DNA of 64,000 bases from Spiribacter salilacus (GTDB lineage Bacteria; Pseudomonadota; Gammaproteobacteria; Nitrococcales; Nitrococcaceae): positions 17,635-81,634 of the forward strand of contig NZ_WJPP01000006.1 in NCBI RefSeq assembly GCF_009649225.1, read 5' to 3'. Within the stretch, counting starts at the first letter, position 1, and every line of letters starts with the position of its first letter. The translations under genes were made by a program, and so were the position numbers. The notes below the pieces were generated by a model that did not search any database, was not told where the DNA came from, and worked only from the letters and a program-made list of their open reading frames with translations. Below are positions 30,601 to 32,432 of the stretch, one piece after another.

Positions 30601-32338
30601 AGGCCGTAGTGCCCCCACCCCCCTCAACACTGGCGGTTAGGCTGGCGCGCTGCTGGGTGAGTACGGTGACGTTGCCCGCTGCCGTGGTGGTGATTTCACC
30701 ACCGGTAAGCGTAATATTGGCCACGCCATTAAGCGTATTGCTTGCCGCTAGCGCGTTTACACCAAAGCTTGGCAAATCAACCGGCAGGTCAATTGGGGGC
30801 AGCAGCTCATCGATGGTAATCGCCTTAACCGATGCACTCAGCGTTGGCGCATAGTCAATGGCAACATCAATATCACCATTATTGGCCGATAAGGCGGTTT
30901 CATTTAGCGTAATGCGCGCATCGGCATCAAGCCGATTAACCGCCAACCCCGCGCCACTCCAGGCGAACGCCTCGGGTGTTTCAGCGGTGAGTGAAACGGA
31001 TTGTTTGGCGTGTAAACGCAGCGGGCCATTTTGGGTGTCTATGTTGGCGCCATCAGCAGTAATTTCCGCCGCAGCGGCTACCGTATTGCCGGCCAAAATA
31101 CCGGCAGACTGATAGCTTGTTGCCGTTTCAGCCACCAGGTGCACGCCGCCAGCAGTGCTTTGCAAGTTGGCAGCGCCTAAATCTACGCGCGCCAGCGTAT
31201 CGCCTTCCACGCGGGCGTTCGTCTCGCTCACGCTGCCGGCAGTGGAGGCATTCAGCCGTATCCGCTCTGCTTGCAGCGAGGCATCATCTTCAAGGGTAAT
31301 TTGCGCTTGCGCGGCATCATGCCGAGCATCAAGCGTGAGCGTTTTACCCGCCTCAAGCTGCCCCGATACCGCGATATTCCCGGTTTGTGAGAGCAAGGTG
31401 AGATCGCCGGTGGTGCTTAGTGAAGCGCCATTGCCAATTTCAATATCGCCACCCCTCACCAACACATGCCTGTCTTGAAAATCTAGGGTGTCGATAAAGC
31501 GAATCGTATAGCCCGCCGTGCCTTGAATGGTCAGCCCCGGTGAGGCATCCAGCGAAATCGTGTTTGTCATCAGCCCCGAGAAGGACAAACTCCCGAGCTC
31601 ATCCTGCCGGATTTCGACCTGACCGCCCTCTTCAGCGGTTGTTGGAAGCGTAATTGTTTGACTCTCCAGCGCTTCAAGCACGAGTTTTGTTGGCGTTTCA
31701 TCCAAGCGCAGCAGTGTGTCTTCAAAGCCCTGATCATGCAGCCCGTTGATGCGATCAAAACCGCCCTCAACCTCGCCATAGCGCATTAGCTCAAAGGTAT
31801 CGCCCGCGCTCGGCTCATAGTCAGCGACAAAATCATCGATAAAGGAAAGATCCAAATCACCGTTTAGGCTTGCGCGCTCGGCCACATCGAGCTCATCGAA
31901 CTCCGTGCCCGCCGTGGTTCCGCCTACCTCAAGCTCTAGTGTGCCGGTGCGATCCTGAGAGAATTCAGTAACGCTTAGGCTGCCGGGTGAGTGCCCCGGT
32001 GCCAGCGTACCGGCATTGTCGATCCGAATAGCCTGCTCGCCATCACCCTTTAGCGTTTCATCCGTTGCCACATTAACGCGCTCTTGCTCAGAGAGATCCT
32101 CCACATCAAGGGCAAGCTCCACCTTTTCGGCTTGCTCATCTTTGGGGATGGTTTCAACGTGGTTGGATTCTGGCTCATCCTCTGGCGCCATCACGCCGGC
32201 GGGCGAGAGCATGGGGTCGGCCGATAGAAGAATTCTTTGCTCTAAGGGTTCAAGGGCAAAAATATCCCGCGGCTGCTCAGCATCTGCAGCCCGATGGAGC
32301 GCCGTGGAAAGCCGTTTAAAAGATTGGAATACACCCAT
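47..32338 (-). CDS. Giant LEPR-XLL fibrous adhesin-like protein (gene B), 10,763 aa, complete
   Basis: This is a giant repetitive exoprotein, probably a surface or secreted adhesin. The N-terminus has no hydrophobic signal peptide but carries LEPLEQRILLSADP at residues 29-42, the LEPR-XLL signature of very large proteobacterial exoproteins. Residues 104-235 hold an APGHSPG-type domain. Then come LAFN-type repeats (about 575-2515, with an unmatched insertion at 1427-1953), a Gly/Ala-rich block (about 2700-4045), a helical segment (about 4477-4643), a WTTGGGWLRKKTHH block (about 4880-5320), a beta-helix (about 5750-6900), a non-helix region with GYKPLF modules (about 6900-7620), a second long beta-helix (about 7630-10,550) and a conserved C-terminal domain. 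No RTX GGxGxDxxx nonapeptides were seen. The ATG start is supported because the LEPR motif follows it and an in-frame TGA lies at 32354-32356; the ribosome-binding site is weak. It is a paralogue of the upstream giant gene. Ligand and exact export route are inferred, not shown. Confidence 0.96.
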   Translation of the reverse strand: MGVFQSFKRLSTALHRAADAEQPRDIFALEPLEQRILLSADPMLSPAGVMAPEDEPESNHVETIPKDEQAEKVELALDVEDLSEQERVNVATDETLKGDGEQAIRIDNAGTLAPGHSPGSLSVTEFSQDRTGTLELEVGGTTAGTEFDELDVAERASLNGDLDLSFIDDFVADYEPSAGDTFELMRYGEVEGGFDRINGLHDQGFEDTLLRLDETPTKLVLEALESQTITLPTTAEEGGQVEIRQDELGSLSFSGLMTNTISLDASPGLTIQGTAGYTIRFIDTLDFQDRHVLVRGGDIEIGNGASLSTTGDLTLLSQTGNIAVSGQLEAGKTLTLDARHDAAQAQITLEDDASLQAERIRLNASTAGSVSETNARVEGDTLARVDLGAANLQSTAGGVHLVAETATSYQSAGILAGNTVAAAAEITADGANIDTQNGPLRLHAKQSVSLTAETPEAFAWSGAGLAVNRLDADARITLNETALSANNGDIDVAIDYAPTLSASVKAITIDELLPPIDLPVDLPSFGVNALAASNTLNGVANITLTGGEITTTAAGNVTVLTQQRASLTASVEGGGGTTASAVVALNTLGWEADSLWALGADTLLGRPDADAAKAFEVQVGITNTRFTVADNLRIEAISAPQLSTSLVVDDGADDPGFGLLLSSNLGNVNVAVSLNLDADVTHNIGGEMIVVASDAAEIQANATAGRGVLIARNDLNHDVTISIANAQLNANSDMRILARNAAVIAASLNGVQPGTDDEATATGFSGIAAVNQLRGSVGVTISDSSLKASGDLVVDARNAAELSATTESEAQGGQASVSGVLAFNVMGWSAPNLLAGSLDALIGSELGTEVPLQARVIVRNSELEADGNLQVGAASQQSLTSTLSSLVTAADAGVAAGVVLASNLISSRARLQLERSTLKSGGQATLTSSDAITVTASIDLSAGAGGPVGAGAVVARNDVRGGAENQLSVITLEAGGDISLTASGQASITADLTGVVEATDGVALSGLMATNLILADVENRLLDSTLTANGSIELTSTQNAQIKATNTASASADGAAVGLTLAFNVLGVAAQNILSLGKDALLGGALGSVDKNLTLTRLERSTITAGGDVTVSAQAGMGEQSGITSLIDGAAASEAGAGVGLILAGNRVEADTQAVVIGGQVNTAAANPAASLTLQAEDLASIDAQVQLAAGGGVAVGAVLARNDINTTVVAQAKDAAITLSGNATITAKQNQRINAVLSGSISASAEGSGASGIAASGAIASNRLLGSAQAELQGGSLTIDGDLLISSTADGQVDADNTLALDASGSAAGLMLAFNSIGHQAGNLLTSGLGVLLGGSPQSTVPLSATARVTGAEITVGGDAEITAATTATINANTQSTAAASGNGVAAGLVLATNRVASEAIAEIRDTNGVVSITGDLVVKATDAPQILADGVVQASSGLPGEAPAGLDGQLGALIDFLSGDMPNLERAMTLATLPIGDAVHELGLRFNLGWEDLSVLSFLDGAGTNPAAAGFADGVLSLQPGAIAGFAAPRLDLELLVPDPELPAYTVREQLGSTEFAGETVNWGVQIDFGWDELKTSELLAALVANDFQAALPGVEYSIYIEGEESTVWTPEPFLPETITFEPPKLAMRLFDKPVEFKLADEAAGNALTLNLKTLLADTPLERLIDGDFAEQSFELGTINLADPGEGTPLVIEIADDPAATVANLLQAVAFLPSSVKLRDPSIDFSLLGTRFNEALPIATLANQVDWLTSGTDDTGGFAELDLAALYGQWLPPSLSGYVNQLVDDTRTLEQSLPDVRLGDITPEGLEDYRGVIDQAIGFLDDLGVSLPFNAVPDGDDAAADPADSVVAVQTMAPAGSEAPANPAWAFSLPDTERFKLSFAVNGEGLETRELVRTAGAASIQSAIAAALSATDVGAEVSAEDDRWRVEFTGANDGKRVSDFALSALGDPADQNAKPASASAIGGLIARNDVQGKALAQVARAVLEVGSANIQADESARIHAQLDGAATVGEGSGAGLAAGGILATNRVLGQVDAKVNSATITTTVGDLHVKATNTTDLLAKNTSAMSAGDNAVNATLAFNTVGWEATDWLTATAEALANTDIGDADPLIVRAQVTDSTLDLTGGLRIEALNDSAISAQLGNETAAGGGGQSGGRSLAAGFVLSSNMIATDTLATLNEKGGSAADALVNAQDTASIIADTALSATTGSEGAMASALRALGALYRDEAMADTDELTLQGGERVGIREAEYRLLDRPAELSTGERVQLDWAIGGGEAGAIYEFIATSSETDVRLDREDFSDTSRWRKVLAAPRGIYVYEGNAGDTVDLSAENFLNTDRWRAVDVDGLLNDAALAAIDEVEAAFGPAARGSSIGAVIARNDVRGQSLAEVKAATLTLNDALQIQALDEALLVADNRAQATADTVAANVIIATNTVLGGSEASLLGSTITTGGNLLVKADAASTLIAQVDSQLQASVSVGITLAFNTIGYRPANLFENVVDTLLGTNLGGLETLKTLARIENSTLDIGGNAQVLATADGSISAHIANQALALDVAVGTDSGAATTLTVAPVMALNRIAATTEARWELGNNGDEASVDGDLKVLAAGDTDITARVSATAASAGLSQAGAAKALSFAVSMARNAITHAVTAAVRDDADGLTTRPSLRVDGDIEIKATRDAAINAQGLATAIAIVASASGSGLAISGAGALGFNRINGATRAVLSGVSLSSGGDLRVESRDRARIEARLRATAASVAVGLGSGSAPAAALGLAVSRNEIGQTSRTDITADYTQADTPTALSTGQTVKITDGPLRGGVYEYLGKAVSDLVLANQNFEDRTLWQRVDLISAAAGIAASIEDADIDIAGSLVVHADARSLINSVVAANSVAIGASSGTGVAVAAGGAVTLNLINRDVVAEVNQLNQLLADDISIRSENLTGIDARTGAAAISGALGGSTGVAISVGLALAFNEVDTDARARAVNVSRLESRTGAIDIRANQSSTPLGTIDLTEHAALSAAALNGAAEQESDNPDTDADEFAQDLTADRAVLTALAGALSSAGVEINSVEDTDERPFELATIDAGTAWLLTDQDGRSYQLKINDPATAPDALQVSAYTVNAVATAASLSFAAGGSTSVSVSGGAAVADNRVNGDTLAEVSGSTVKSADRFDLNASQTTGTNAGVLTASLAIGAGGSTGVGASIGVAVAYNRIGNGAEDRAEAIARVVNSSLDITGQTAIEARAGQQITANVFSGSVAIAGGGSVGIGAAGSGVDVRNRVHAGVSAQVSGGTADTQGLNLLAEDASRILAFAGAASLAAGLGGSTGGALAIGASIARNSIDVVVEASLKDANVNSGDVRIEARSTAVIEVTAIAASAAAGLAGTTGLALAGAGADAKNLIGGATRAWIEDASITATRSVVLDAEDAARINAFVAVLALSAGGGGTAGVGASLGVSLARNEIGIQENAVTADYTTDEGEIASLANGKVVKVLHGVRAGETYRYLGEDPVENEDLAQQDYGNTDLWKRVGISPNARAVEAKVLTSDVDVTRGLTVKAQADQQIRAEVFSVSLALAIGGAAGVGLSGAGVGAVNRIHVDVLASIDGDASNRVRAGNVLLDARDTAEINARVGAASIAAAFGGNVGIAASVAATVAQNRITSSVVARVNNLDLLETRRTGLDVRARSDGQIDALVFALGAAASVGGTAGINFSGAFSDARNVITTTTQAQLRDSTLRSAGNVYVDARQSTQIDAEVRAAAASVAAGISVGVGIAIGSAQATNTIDGEVSATANSVNLTAEGGLRLTADNDASIKALVDAKSAALAGGKVSVAATGAGSDARNRIGIDVTAQSIGSTLTAKNNVILRAEDESQIDATVRAASVAASFGLVSASLAVGVALADNQIDNQIKAEINAGRVTSEAGSITLTAKDTARVNSEAAAAAVAVGVSLGGSLAGGGAESLVTIENLTQARTTNAARLDAAQDVTLQATSEVNASSEVKATAVSVGLISAAAAGSVSRVTLNNPVEALIDGGTVNAGGAVVVSADAKATGSGKAAGLAASTGVAVGVTTAKVSASGNVRAGLGQSTTLTANRLNVQSSALDTVFAEGESSSGALLAAVAGAQVEVVDTRDVIAQIADGSKITVTNLSVASSHQQAGDARANASSIGLATGTGAKVETRLTGAALSRIGDGVAIDATGNVFINAVNIGLKDRYAQQNNLRAGSAGAANVSVLRSYTLFGTDSSRFSADVEIGDNSRIEVAGSVQAPGRIEVSSLADVFAVDSVRVEGVGGFNLSLGRSKIDAATQSGIAVGASTLRNDSGDVILSARTISSANPSANLYTASILTGVTGAEAVGRVNALNLIKTSNALIRGGSVQLLTGLDSGGRVNQLGGYADAQATAVSIFPNLARPDADLKITESNRIDLTGATRIQAIGNVQLRAIEGIGEDDRGTEATSLLSLSGIPYGNDRTSRGQVVSATQEVLVAEATQIKAGITSDLIFHVLPVSAPNQPDFDISRLGTDLTEAEKTALGVLSDQRMEYAALDFSNLDATGLDDEEKATRDAVLAALENRFYVIKPVAVAAPSVSLDTVSNLLIQRYDTLRGWMISHAENEEAVARYQSQLELVERALDRLGLREEVNVNGRTEYVVAEELDLVFLDIPDLYAAAGLVRIDGVDTDRDALNAGITAGRIGGAASAQIDIRNETPLQMRIYDVAIANSRIIQPVDGRMLELDPGNVYLSGESLTGVAETGESEISILQQSQPARLLGLPELIIERLSGPSDLFVLGSVVNDDGSATLDNRMGSVEVSGQIRAATLDVKASGDFDLNVEGWQHFSDPRQLVNYAERYQAARDSENGQVLDLRFNGGIASTFAQTIEQAIIDREPTRVVARGEINISATYLNLNGILQSGVTDLELTIRENFAPTETTALFGDVRSGRSLDTYTRAPEVLVAGVSFGEVPFSSYFDAASQAVVIEELATTPGRVTVTGEIFNTGAGKILIADGKPSLRVDNRTDYDLVFDGIDLAVSSPGLLTINDTNGLKRTVYTFDEGEITEETFTGTLTTGEDGLPRINYSDDGTTVAHNIAALAAQRTAWEDAGNLDAADYNPLRDTQHRIFYQPEEGTFYSWVEGQAFTETEIRKYEKRSFNLVGRDWGFLVKDRSWKFRRFEYSDERPLLESETLITSENFNRAEDLLGFEVVYALNFETKRNTAVDMRAGVSQVRVVDGTFRRGDDVISTGIIYTYVGPDQPVELVEADYSDGELWSKGSRFEGEFEAPGANRYDNSFQNYTYNQRNWTTGGGWLRKKTHHTETTTETGFKDFYTHTIRADYPVIIDQISSSGDAGINVTGGGSVFFRGDVRIGDMTLNVTADGNIRFADGAAYYGRAPVLNAGGHIKMSLEGGAGTGDIRAKNDIDINVFSVGETGEASLRATRIESTIGDVRLSAVDGILSFGPDVNEELSIRGNRVELDAANGAVGNIKLQSNTQGTGGVAVRAAGNITIEQQTGDLVLLRPTLWSGGNAAVESTGGDVTLSTVSGNIINGDAVVAASGIEGLSRAEVLKDLLRADGYSDGRVDYRLSAGLATYLNPHVDAADLGSEVTSAYTAVRGNTIELNAGTDGAIGVVGDRIIIERPDQFDELSQEQQQALAQAGVGDVIGLSHALYRYLGAAAERDLAKEDFTDEDAWQKITADYATTTDRRTESSVNRARALATGDLLRVQYSRADYGLYEYLGDAATVDLAREDYANTERWKKIAIADEGNASDGGTLALTEGMLIENRHQVESLVLQVFDGLRVDFNDPNNNGLTATASDVGIETNDSVTVQTITATNADGAIIRVIAGGELVLAQNATVSAQSADSTITLESGRAMILGSASAVTAGVSFDGVEPQVAGERASVFLFAGEELWIAGTVNATDRLSITMGNYGPQSESSENYRTAYFNSMADDHRLFQAAGSNNPEFGFLLTGTLTTLGDDGDLRVSGEGAILIRGDIDLRGARSDLILQSDQWIYWEGDATVGGNIALYGGVQQSGIERIDQGGAAEDGSSLVVASTSILRTTSADARIELIGSQAVHLEGVVLAGASSGEQGINFDVKNNQIHAESLNQQLRVASTLAASGQAVLKGGVATDFDGVGVRITAAGGVTVGAGLSDNSWVAAIDAEQPALQIESAEHLEVLGTLLAGGTPLSTTENNIREDTVTWINSAAMLSLVAGGQLALGGQAAANGNGTIEVGGTLRAGGAISLRGGGGREDASGNNDGIAIRMPATAQMAVHSADGEIDLIAEGGARLWGFVASGGDMALRYDADGDPLTTDHRVFTPTLSGSSRISVSAQDRLEVLGELRAHDRIDLDLTAVETDATAAVLADEDALSGLSAGLTITSESRLITTGDSGRIQLSAERDLTVQPLGNGAAALQAGNDLRLLVGDTEQLRLSAGQYQAAGSFVLGSLEDLTISNVFDASTIGVQRIGFSAGGTLTVTQEGGVRAAESIDLSAKELVFAGTLEITDATSTATTRLHATERLEVSGEINIPTALRLESDQNIVIASADLAMTGAGREFSIVAGNLLNLDGNTDLYTTAADSSLTIEATRAELAGRLIAGGTANSEDPGNPIWTEAVGTGTAELTITLQEEIQFGVAESPALLLASGTVTVATGQADLAGTSGDLLKVGNLARIEADTVNLESTGLLWLAGGQVNAISEVQLFGGANNNASRTGVGLFIDQGAAPTLEAGGILTGSASASILLRDELIARTVSLTSTGGHISIGDGEEDGDNVLTGAGQVTAVDAITLTAEGQINLLGGADLTTTGTNSQITVRSADNVLVDSLAALKAEDGLIHLIGDAVTINGRLDAEGQHGRALINAAGQIVLNGEIHSTADIDLRAGISLSADTQALLSSVNTDGLADNADIHILTTGLANATGALRLQAGGNVNLDASLGDEVVRSIRVPTLITQTRFVPVETEEYRDVFVGRILVPEVTWEETTRLEVVAQKRVTVGEQYLAMNVTLTQVGYYNTSTNTERTYFIEGHDYENDEVNWDNAGNELQPNRKATPVTADSNSSTYLRFDELNDAQRTAVLNHLGYKPLFEFSYTNAEQITVRGGNVTTAAQTPAWDGNPDVVVSPDIAGWRDMAIRLPDGAQDDIQRAVSRAVSQALVDDNGETNLTDGVWSADLTSSIYRAADGTVRNAFVQGSGQDADYRNEDISWQLLGVPVAGDDATWADLGRSQKAAVANYLGYEPVFNASQPGALVGSFKDRVNVLYEQVGSQWTGVPGDVSKRYLDVSGDTRQEFWRVNPTNLSQAQRQFNTDDTGNVSLQRIPSWAVEYSINNAVRSASTSPAELSANRVQAGDSYLTALQTNTGELLLQDTQSTSTQVASWTEVNKKDYVLFTIAETTNGGRSKTGDLYDKFVAAFSDIFGSNVNPSVSSKVPWQGPIGDTLEGRGFLSVDVLDASRVITFVTEDSASFANNEMRWHTNSVSDRDGVSRFYTWFNGYRSEALPEANSDNTVDIDKARNSFFDYYIDSDTRSSNAQNGLVSRFLVTYDKYEDPASSGDFIYRTSLELWLSRDVFVNETVSDFTYDWRSNETEIRDPRIRHDWRVVYEPTPLTELRTEYAVKTVREETVTEVERNVWRREPVVTLDAQEVQVPGFNSKEVSVAEFEADSLRGDNIRISTGGSVSLSGRMAADAALTVDAGTSLSVAAASVLEGQTITLDAGSSMTVNGEVGASAEDEGTPVNTQSVMATAANNVVVTGAVRGESITLESTGGDVVLRPGETNNGTSPLALVEALGETGSVTLQASGSVIQGGDADSFEQLMPGANVIADSLHIEANELVRADLTNIGALHLAGQSADMLIRHTGDLTLTSANLTGEDSELSVKIETALAENIQDADDTDAAANARAKLTLGEVVSAGRLELNAAGGITYVNASSPALQAAELVLSAGGTINLRTQTGRLDAELRRGDLIIDQSGTELTLGTMVLDGGDLTVDSDQRIVVEDIWLRGSSLGFFGFDDSVGGTPDAEADFDATRDSAVGSVTLTSDADIIGMTDRSAVMIRAESLDLTAQTGITGLEVAINRLDAESQSGNIELNDREIIEADGAQSNGDGSTTVLGRSLNVGTVTLVGDGTITLSAEENLILGPDAHMTSGGGSVKLVAESGTLRIDRPADGWTDAEDDPITGFHNLALIATGGTLDAFRQFDQAPGTLEYRASRFQFGDPAGDAGDRTVRFEENMQANRIIIESTYSGDEAGRFGAALMIDADLAARALVDLRSDANVLVNGSLERWADLDATDDPVVIDRLVMRAEGKGSLSALEVIGDVPAPVNDDSAAARGTGFISINAPALAVDQVDLRAEETIFVSTQNSFNVNGVVAGLSALDPLAALRIDAQSGNDEEPAELSFGSGVINATENIEINADRLTMSSNGLLRTTDLSVRSVGDVALSTDVQTVDIRTDVGDIDLRQTGDLDVERLRTDDGAITLRSRGDLVLRDVQILRDSVGNDFDVRTLGNIDLGRIDVGNETNDRQNATVTLDTIGDIRRAAFASPNAYQVFAHNITINGTELPAVGNAQRPNLVVNNESGDFTQDGVSQAAIELGRLEGTDEAPVQGDTVVSGRFAVTNQQIGSSEGASDDFVPLSSRATGTIRVTDLQLENGQALDLESTQDEVVIGDDVGTATSDIRLAGKRIEGNGKTITANKLTVGTELETELNTNTKQIEIVGKQPGLNVSLNNLTEIIGGLINSKGGNVNLNTHNNENQFVQIDGVDTDDAGTAINSNTQVTIDGIISTGVLGHLQLLTQKSANLNLNGQAGTKTNLNNLTSNGLNITSNGDEELRLTGTTNAGSGDVDINADTLIIDGKVMGNNFQLVGSGNTLRLANDIEMAGNIVIDDSIRVDGDIELTSGGDITLGRDGLSTPFYLAAHDETANSALTLTATNGGAVSIFSAIGAGTGATQTTGLLQTLSIIDASDIDFHETLDLADTLSVDASGDVTFHKALTLSADLDLQTTGDIYFAEGVTLENGANLNITGADDVRFGGNVVLSGQNAGQAGGVTINANRVQGGADGSDQVNLQLDGGIANLNAAVDATALTINGAESIILGDTVSVDNDVSLETNALQIDAAISGNGELTIHTQKANRGIQLGGSASDSDQLTLDQAELNRISGFSHLHVGELSNTVTGSVNLGLTDGTAAVLPVATTIYATNMVVNAVQTTGSLDLESGSALELGAIDVGGELRVDADGAITQAADGSFTVGSLKITAAGNVTIESDGTVQLLGVSTISGDLDLHAETGITSDSTTVLEVDGNTNLSVGAGATISLANGTVVNQFDGTLSLSGQSALIKANAITLDQVALSDQLTLVTTGSVNQTLNAEITVGSLMLEVGADVDLELSGDVAVELSGTSTIGGTLNLVASGGLTGTGVLEVTGAAVLSATADDDIQLSGKHTFDDGLQILVARHVELGSAQAILLAGADIKGNLSIDADGAITQSAELEVAGTTSLTSTGGITLTDRDNHFVGQVALEAVSVELLSARTLELGKIDLSGNLDLTTVVGNIVQFNTIEVAGDAIMLTESEGARILLDEEDYTISGALTLIDGGDTTVVSSQSAINLAQMNVSGNLVVRGVGITQSGALTVSGFARFDAGAGSLILDHANNQFADVVRLQNSGEHDVAIHQGGTQALTLDAATLGSGALTVTAGGNITQSGAITQAAEAGLTQFITGDGAITLDHADNQFRGAVSLKNTGEHDIEIENSIDLVLDETRTDGNLTIRVTGALTQSGNGIKVGGRTDITAASLRVGNNPPFETESITFNTTGEAIVNSTNGNNIRIDGVNTADSLIMRSDGIIETAADAQITITGDAHIKADNGESKGVAILLANGADERIEIGGEAWFQAENDGDITVDTAGTTQFGSVRFTTGGAVDIAEDSAMTLSNASSAAAVTLQSAGAMDDGELEEAGGVLTASGPVSLTAVDEADVRYAITLDNGHDLSGNAVSAQADALTLNVTGALALDQVDITYLTDLTATGAITNITGAALNVGSLRLETDNAVTLTLASGFDFAGVSEVGGDVDITVDAGDIGNTALGILDISGSAKFDAERDITLTNSHGFGGTVETVGRNVSLTDLDALTLGDQTVSGNLTVVSGGALDSTTTAQIAVTRDASFTGTRINLGQGDGRSLSTDALTLNSDGRVEITHTGDVVFANTSAVAELVLITDGNVTDRAAGGRLETTGTSQFEATAITLDNIHALGGEVLVDTGDAYLNTEGDLLLGNTTLTGDLVAIADAANGTVLNTENAVIQIDGQAWLRGASVDMGSSLDADFTAGSLRLGTTGNALIVEQNATLFTESSVVGGNLNLNSGGAIEQTTAATLMVEGDTVLRAVDGLTEKPETVRLLGANDFSGQLGITNAGDVALNDIGDLALQDLLVDGTLDITAGRDILATVPVDLQVDGLVDLRAERDIRLAEGVNASGSLQLQAGGNVELDGTSGIGNALNITTGGGIQFLGDVNAGGALRLQAGEDAELLGANLQGSRLDLTAGGTITQQSDVLAGPVQYRASVIRMEAGSITRSNTGTIDYQATGGTMQLARLATGGDVRINAGAQQVVSANPGMAANIEANNLFWQAAPAGVTGTASGVRGQLLGMEDRLIKVSANTITLPAGSGERLGLIDQRGHAFLYQTGPNNQGVFLVSLNNRANIMGGWVDREFPLIAYGLGAALADDARPERPPLAGRSAFDMGRAWLDNIPSRDADRFWRAGFLAAEQDSFYTVRPPEALWQPGFNLSGPLACSMVVNPFSSLQFSCLGQSFSGVLSFDLESEFVF
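690..9450 (-). repeat. Second, long haemagglutinin-like beta-helix of gene B
   Basis: Nearly 2,900 residues of irregular coils: GGSVSLSGRMAADAALTVDAG at the start, then many of the form TVGSLxLxxxGxVxL and GNLTIRVTGALTQSG. A GGEAWFQAEN landmark near 2.8 kb matches GGEAWFQAGN near 35.4 kb in gene A. This is probably the shaft of the fibre. Confidence 0.75.
9690..10330 (-). other. Unrecognised low-G+C insert domain of gene B
   Basis: Residues about 7337-7550 hold a non-repetitive aromatic-rich sequence (FVAAFSDIFGS, FYTWFNGYRSEALPEA, FFDYYIDSD, RTSLELWLSRDVFV). Bases 9841-9900 contain 19 G or C of 60, far below the rest of the gene. The flanks align with gene A, which carries a LamG-like domain at this place instead. 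Confidence 0.5.
10700..11385 (-). repeat. Two GYKPLF modules of gene B
   Basis: The first module (about 11165-11385) runs FIEGHDYENDEVNWDNAG, then FDELNDAQRTAVLNHLGYKPLF. The second (about 10700-10885) runs DYRNEDISWQLLG, then WADLGRSQKAAVANYLGYEPVF. Each joins a DYxNxxIxW strand to a helix ending in LGYxPxF. They follow a conserved segment, VTWEETTRLEVVAQKRVTVGE. The family was not recognised. Confidence 0.6.
11620..15130 (-). repeat. First haemagglutinin-like beta-helix of gene B
   Basis: Short irregular coils of about 18-25 residues with patterns such as GGELVLAQNATVSA, GTLTTLGDDGDLRVSG and GGQLALGGQA. These are typical of filamentous-haemagglutinin-like right-handed beta-helices. The region links the YxYxG pair to the GYKPLF region. 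Confidence 0.75.
16380..17700 (-). other. Conserved non-repeat block of gene B (WTTGGGWLRKKTHH)
   Basis: Residues about 4880-5320 include VPFSSYFDA, LLTINDT, RDTQHRIFYQPEEGTFYSWVEGQ, FTETEIRKYE, WTTGGGWLRKKTHH, and YTHTIRADYPVIIDQI. The density of aromatic and charged residues is far above that of the coils. No known domain was recognised. High identity with the gene A block at 49.84-51.15 kb argues for a specific function. Confidence 0.65.
18410..18910 (-). other. Mixed helical segment of gene B
   Basis: Residues about 4477-4643 break the beta pattern. LTEAEKTALG, LDDEEKATRDAVLAALENRF and AVARYQSQLELVERALDRLG are strongly helix-forming and heptad-like. The segment is followed by VFLDIPDLYAA. 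It may be a hinge, a spacer or an interaction site in the fibre; its function is unknown. Confidence 0.6.
20200..24250 (-). repeat. Gly/Ala-rich repeat block of gene B
   Basis: Tandem diverged units contain [AG]GGSxGVGxSxG followed by AxNRI or ARNSI and a DARDxAxI strand. Signatures such as GAGVGAVNRI and GASIARNSI recur about every 80-110 residues. The whole block is collinear with 53.9-58.1 kb in gene A. It reads as coils of a beta-helix with Gly/Ala-rich turns. Confidence 0.75.
24800..30610 (-). repeat. LAFN-type repeat block of gene B
   Basis: Six diverged units carry the signature [LV]A[FL]NxxGxxAxxLxxxxxDxLLG near 30.56, 29.85, 29.13, 28.37, 26.08 and 24.87 kb. The first four are about 0.7-0.75 kb apart. 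Between the signatures lie 'ARNDV' and 'ATNRV' segments with GGDxxVxA strand patterns typical of haemagglutinin-like coils. The 527-residue insertion at 26.48-28.06 kb separates units four and five. The homologous block of gene A has longer units of about 1.06-1.2 kb. Confidence 0.8.
26480..28060 (-). other. 527-residue insertion specific to gene B
   Basis: Residues about 1427-1953 interrupt the LAFN block with a non-repetitive, less Gly-rich sequence containing Trp-rich segments (LGWEDLSVLSF, VNWGVQIDFGWDEL, ALYGQWLPPSLSG). The last 75 residues or so (TERFKLSF through WRVEFTGANDG) resemble a small beta-module common in giant exoproteins, with an FxLxF strand, an Ala-rich helix (AASIQSAIAAAL) and a WxVxFxG strand. 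The rest is unrecognised. No equivalent is visible in gene A. Confidence 0.6.
31634..32029 (-). other. APGHSPG domain of gene B, near the N-terminus
   Basis: Residues about 104-235 begin with GTLAPGHSPGSLSV and continue as alternating strands through ELEVGG, FDELDV, LNGDLDLSF and GDTFELM. This resembles the 'APGNSPG' beta-domain found beside beta-helices in autotransporter-like exoproteins, where it usually caps the fibre. Here it sits between the LEPR-XLL segment and the first helix coils. Its capping role is inferred. Confidence 0.65.
32213..32254 (-). other. LEPR-XLL N-terminal motif of gene B
   Basis: Residues 29-42 read LEPLEQRILLSADP, a variant of the LEPR-XLL signature. It is preceded by a basic, amphipathic N-terminus (MGVFQSFKRLSTALHRA) without a Sec-type hydrophobic core. 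The motif occurs near the N-terminus of very large exported proteins; its biochemical role is not known to me. Confidence 0.85.
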
Positions 32339-32432
32339 AGTCTCGCGAGTAAATCATACCCACGAGCGCGAACTTCTCACTTGCTCTCAGCGGCTAGGGC
32401 CACACGCTAAGTGGGAGCCCTCCACCCACATT
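32339..32432 (-). other. 94-bp intergenic gap between the ribbon-helix-helix gene and gene B
   Basis: The gap contains a short inverted repeat, GTGGG and CCCAC separated by 9 bases (32411-32429), four bases after the small gene's stop codon. No T-run follows, so it is not a convincing intrinsic terminator. The remainder holds the weak promoter candidate, the 8-bp palindrome CTCGCGAG just before the gene B start, and an in-frame TGA at 32354-32356. No toxin gene or remnant is recognisable. Confidence 0.5.
32353..32380 (-). promoter_or_regulatory. Weak candidate promoter for giant gene B
   Basis: TATGAT (32353-32358, five of six consensus bases) is preceded at 16 bases by GTGAGA (32375-32380, four of six). 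Transcription would begin about 7-8 bases before the ATG at 32338, leaving a very short leader. That fits the absence of a strong Shine-Dalgarno sequence but also makes the call uncertain. Gene B could instead be read through from the upstream genes. Confidence 0.3.

Noticed and set aside
47..32338. RTX calcium-binding toxin or cadherin-type adhesin
   Set aside because: No GGxGxDxxx nonapeptide runs and no cadherin or Ig-like DxNDxxP repeats were seen; the coils are haemagglutinin-like.
32411..32429. Hairpin as an intrinsic terminator
   Set aside because: The stem is only 5 bp with a 9-base loop and no T-run follows.
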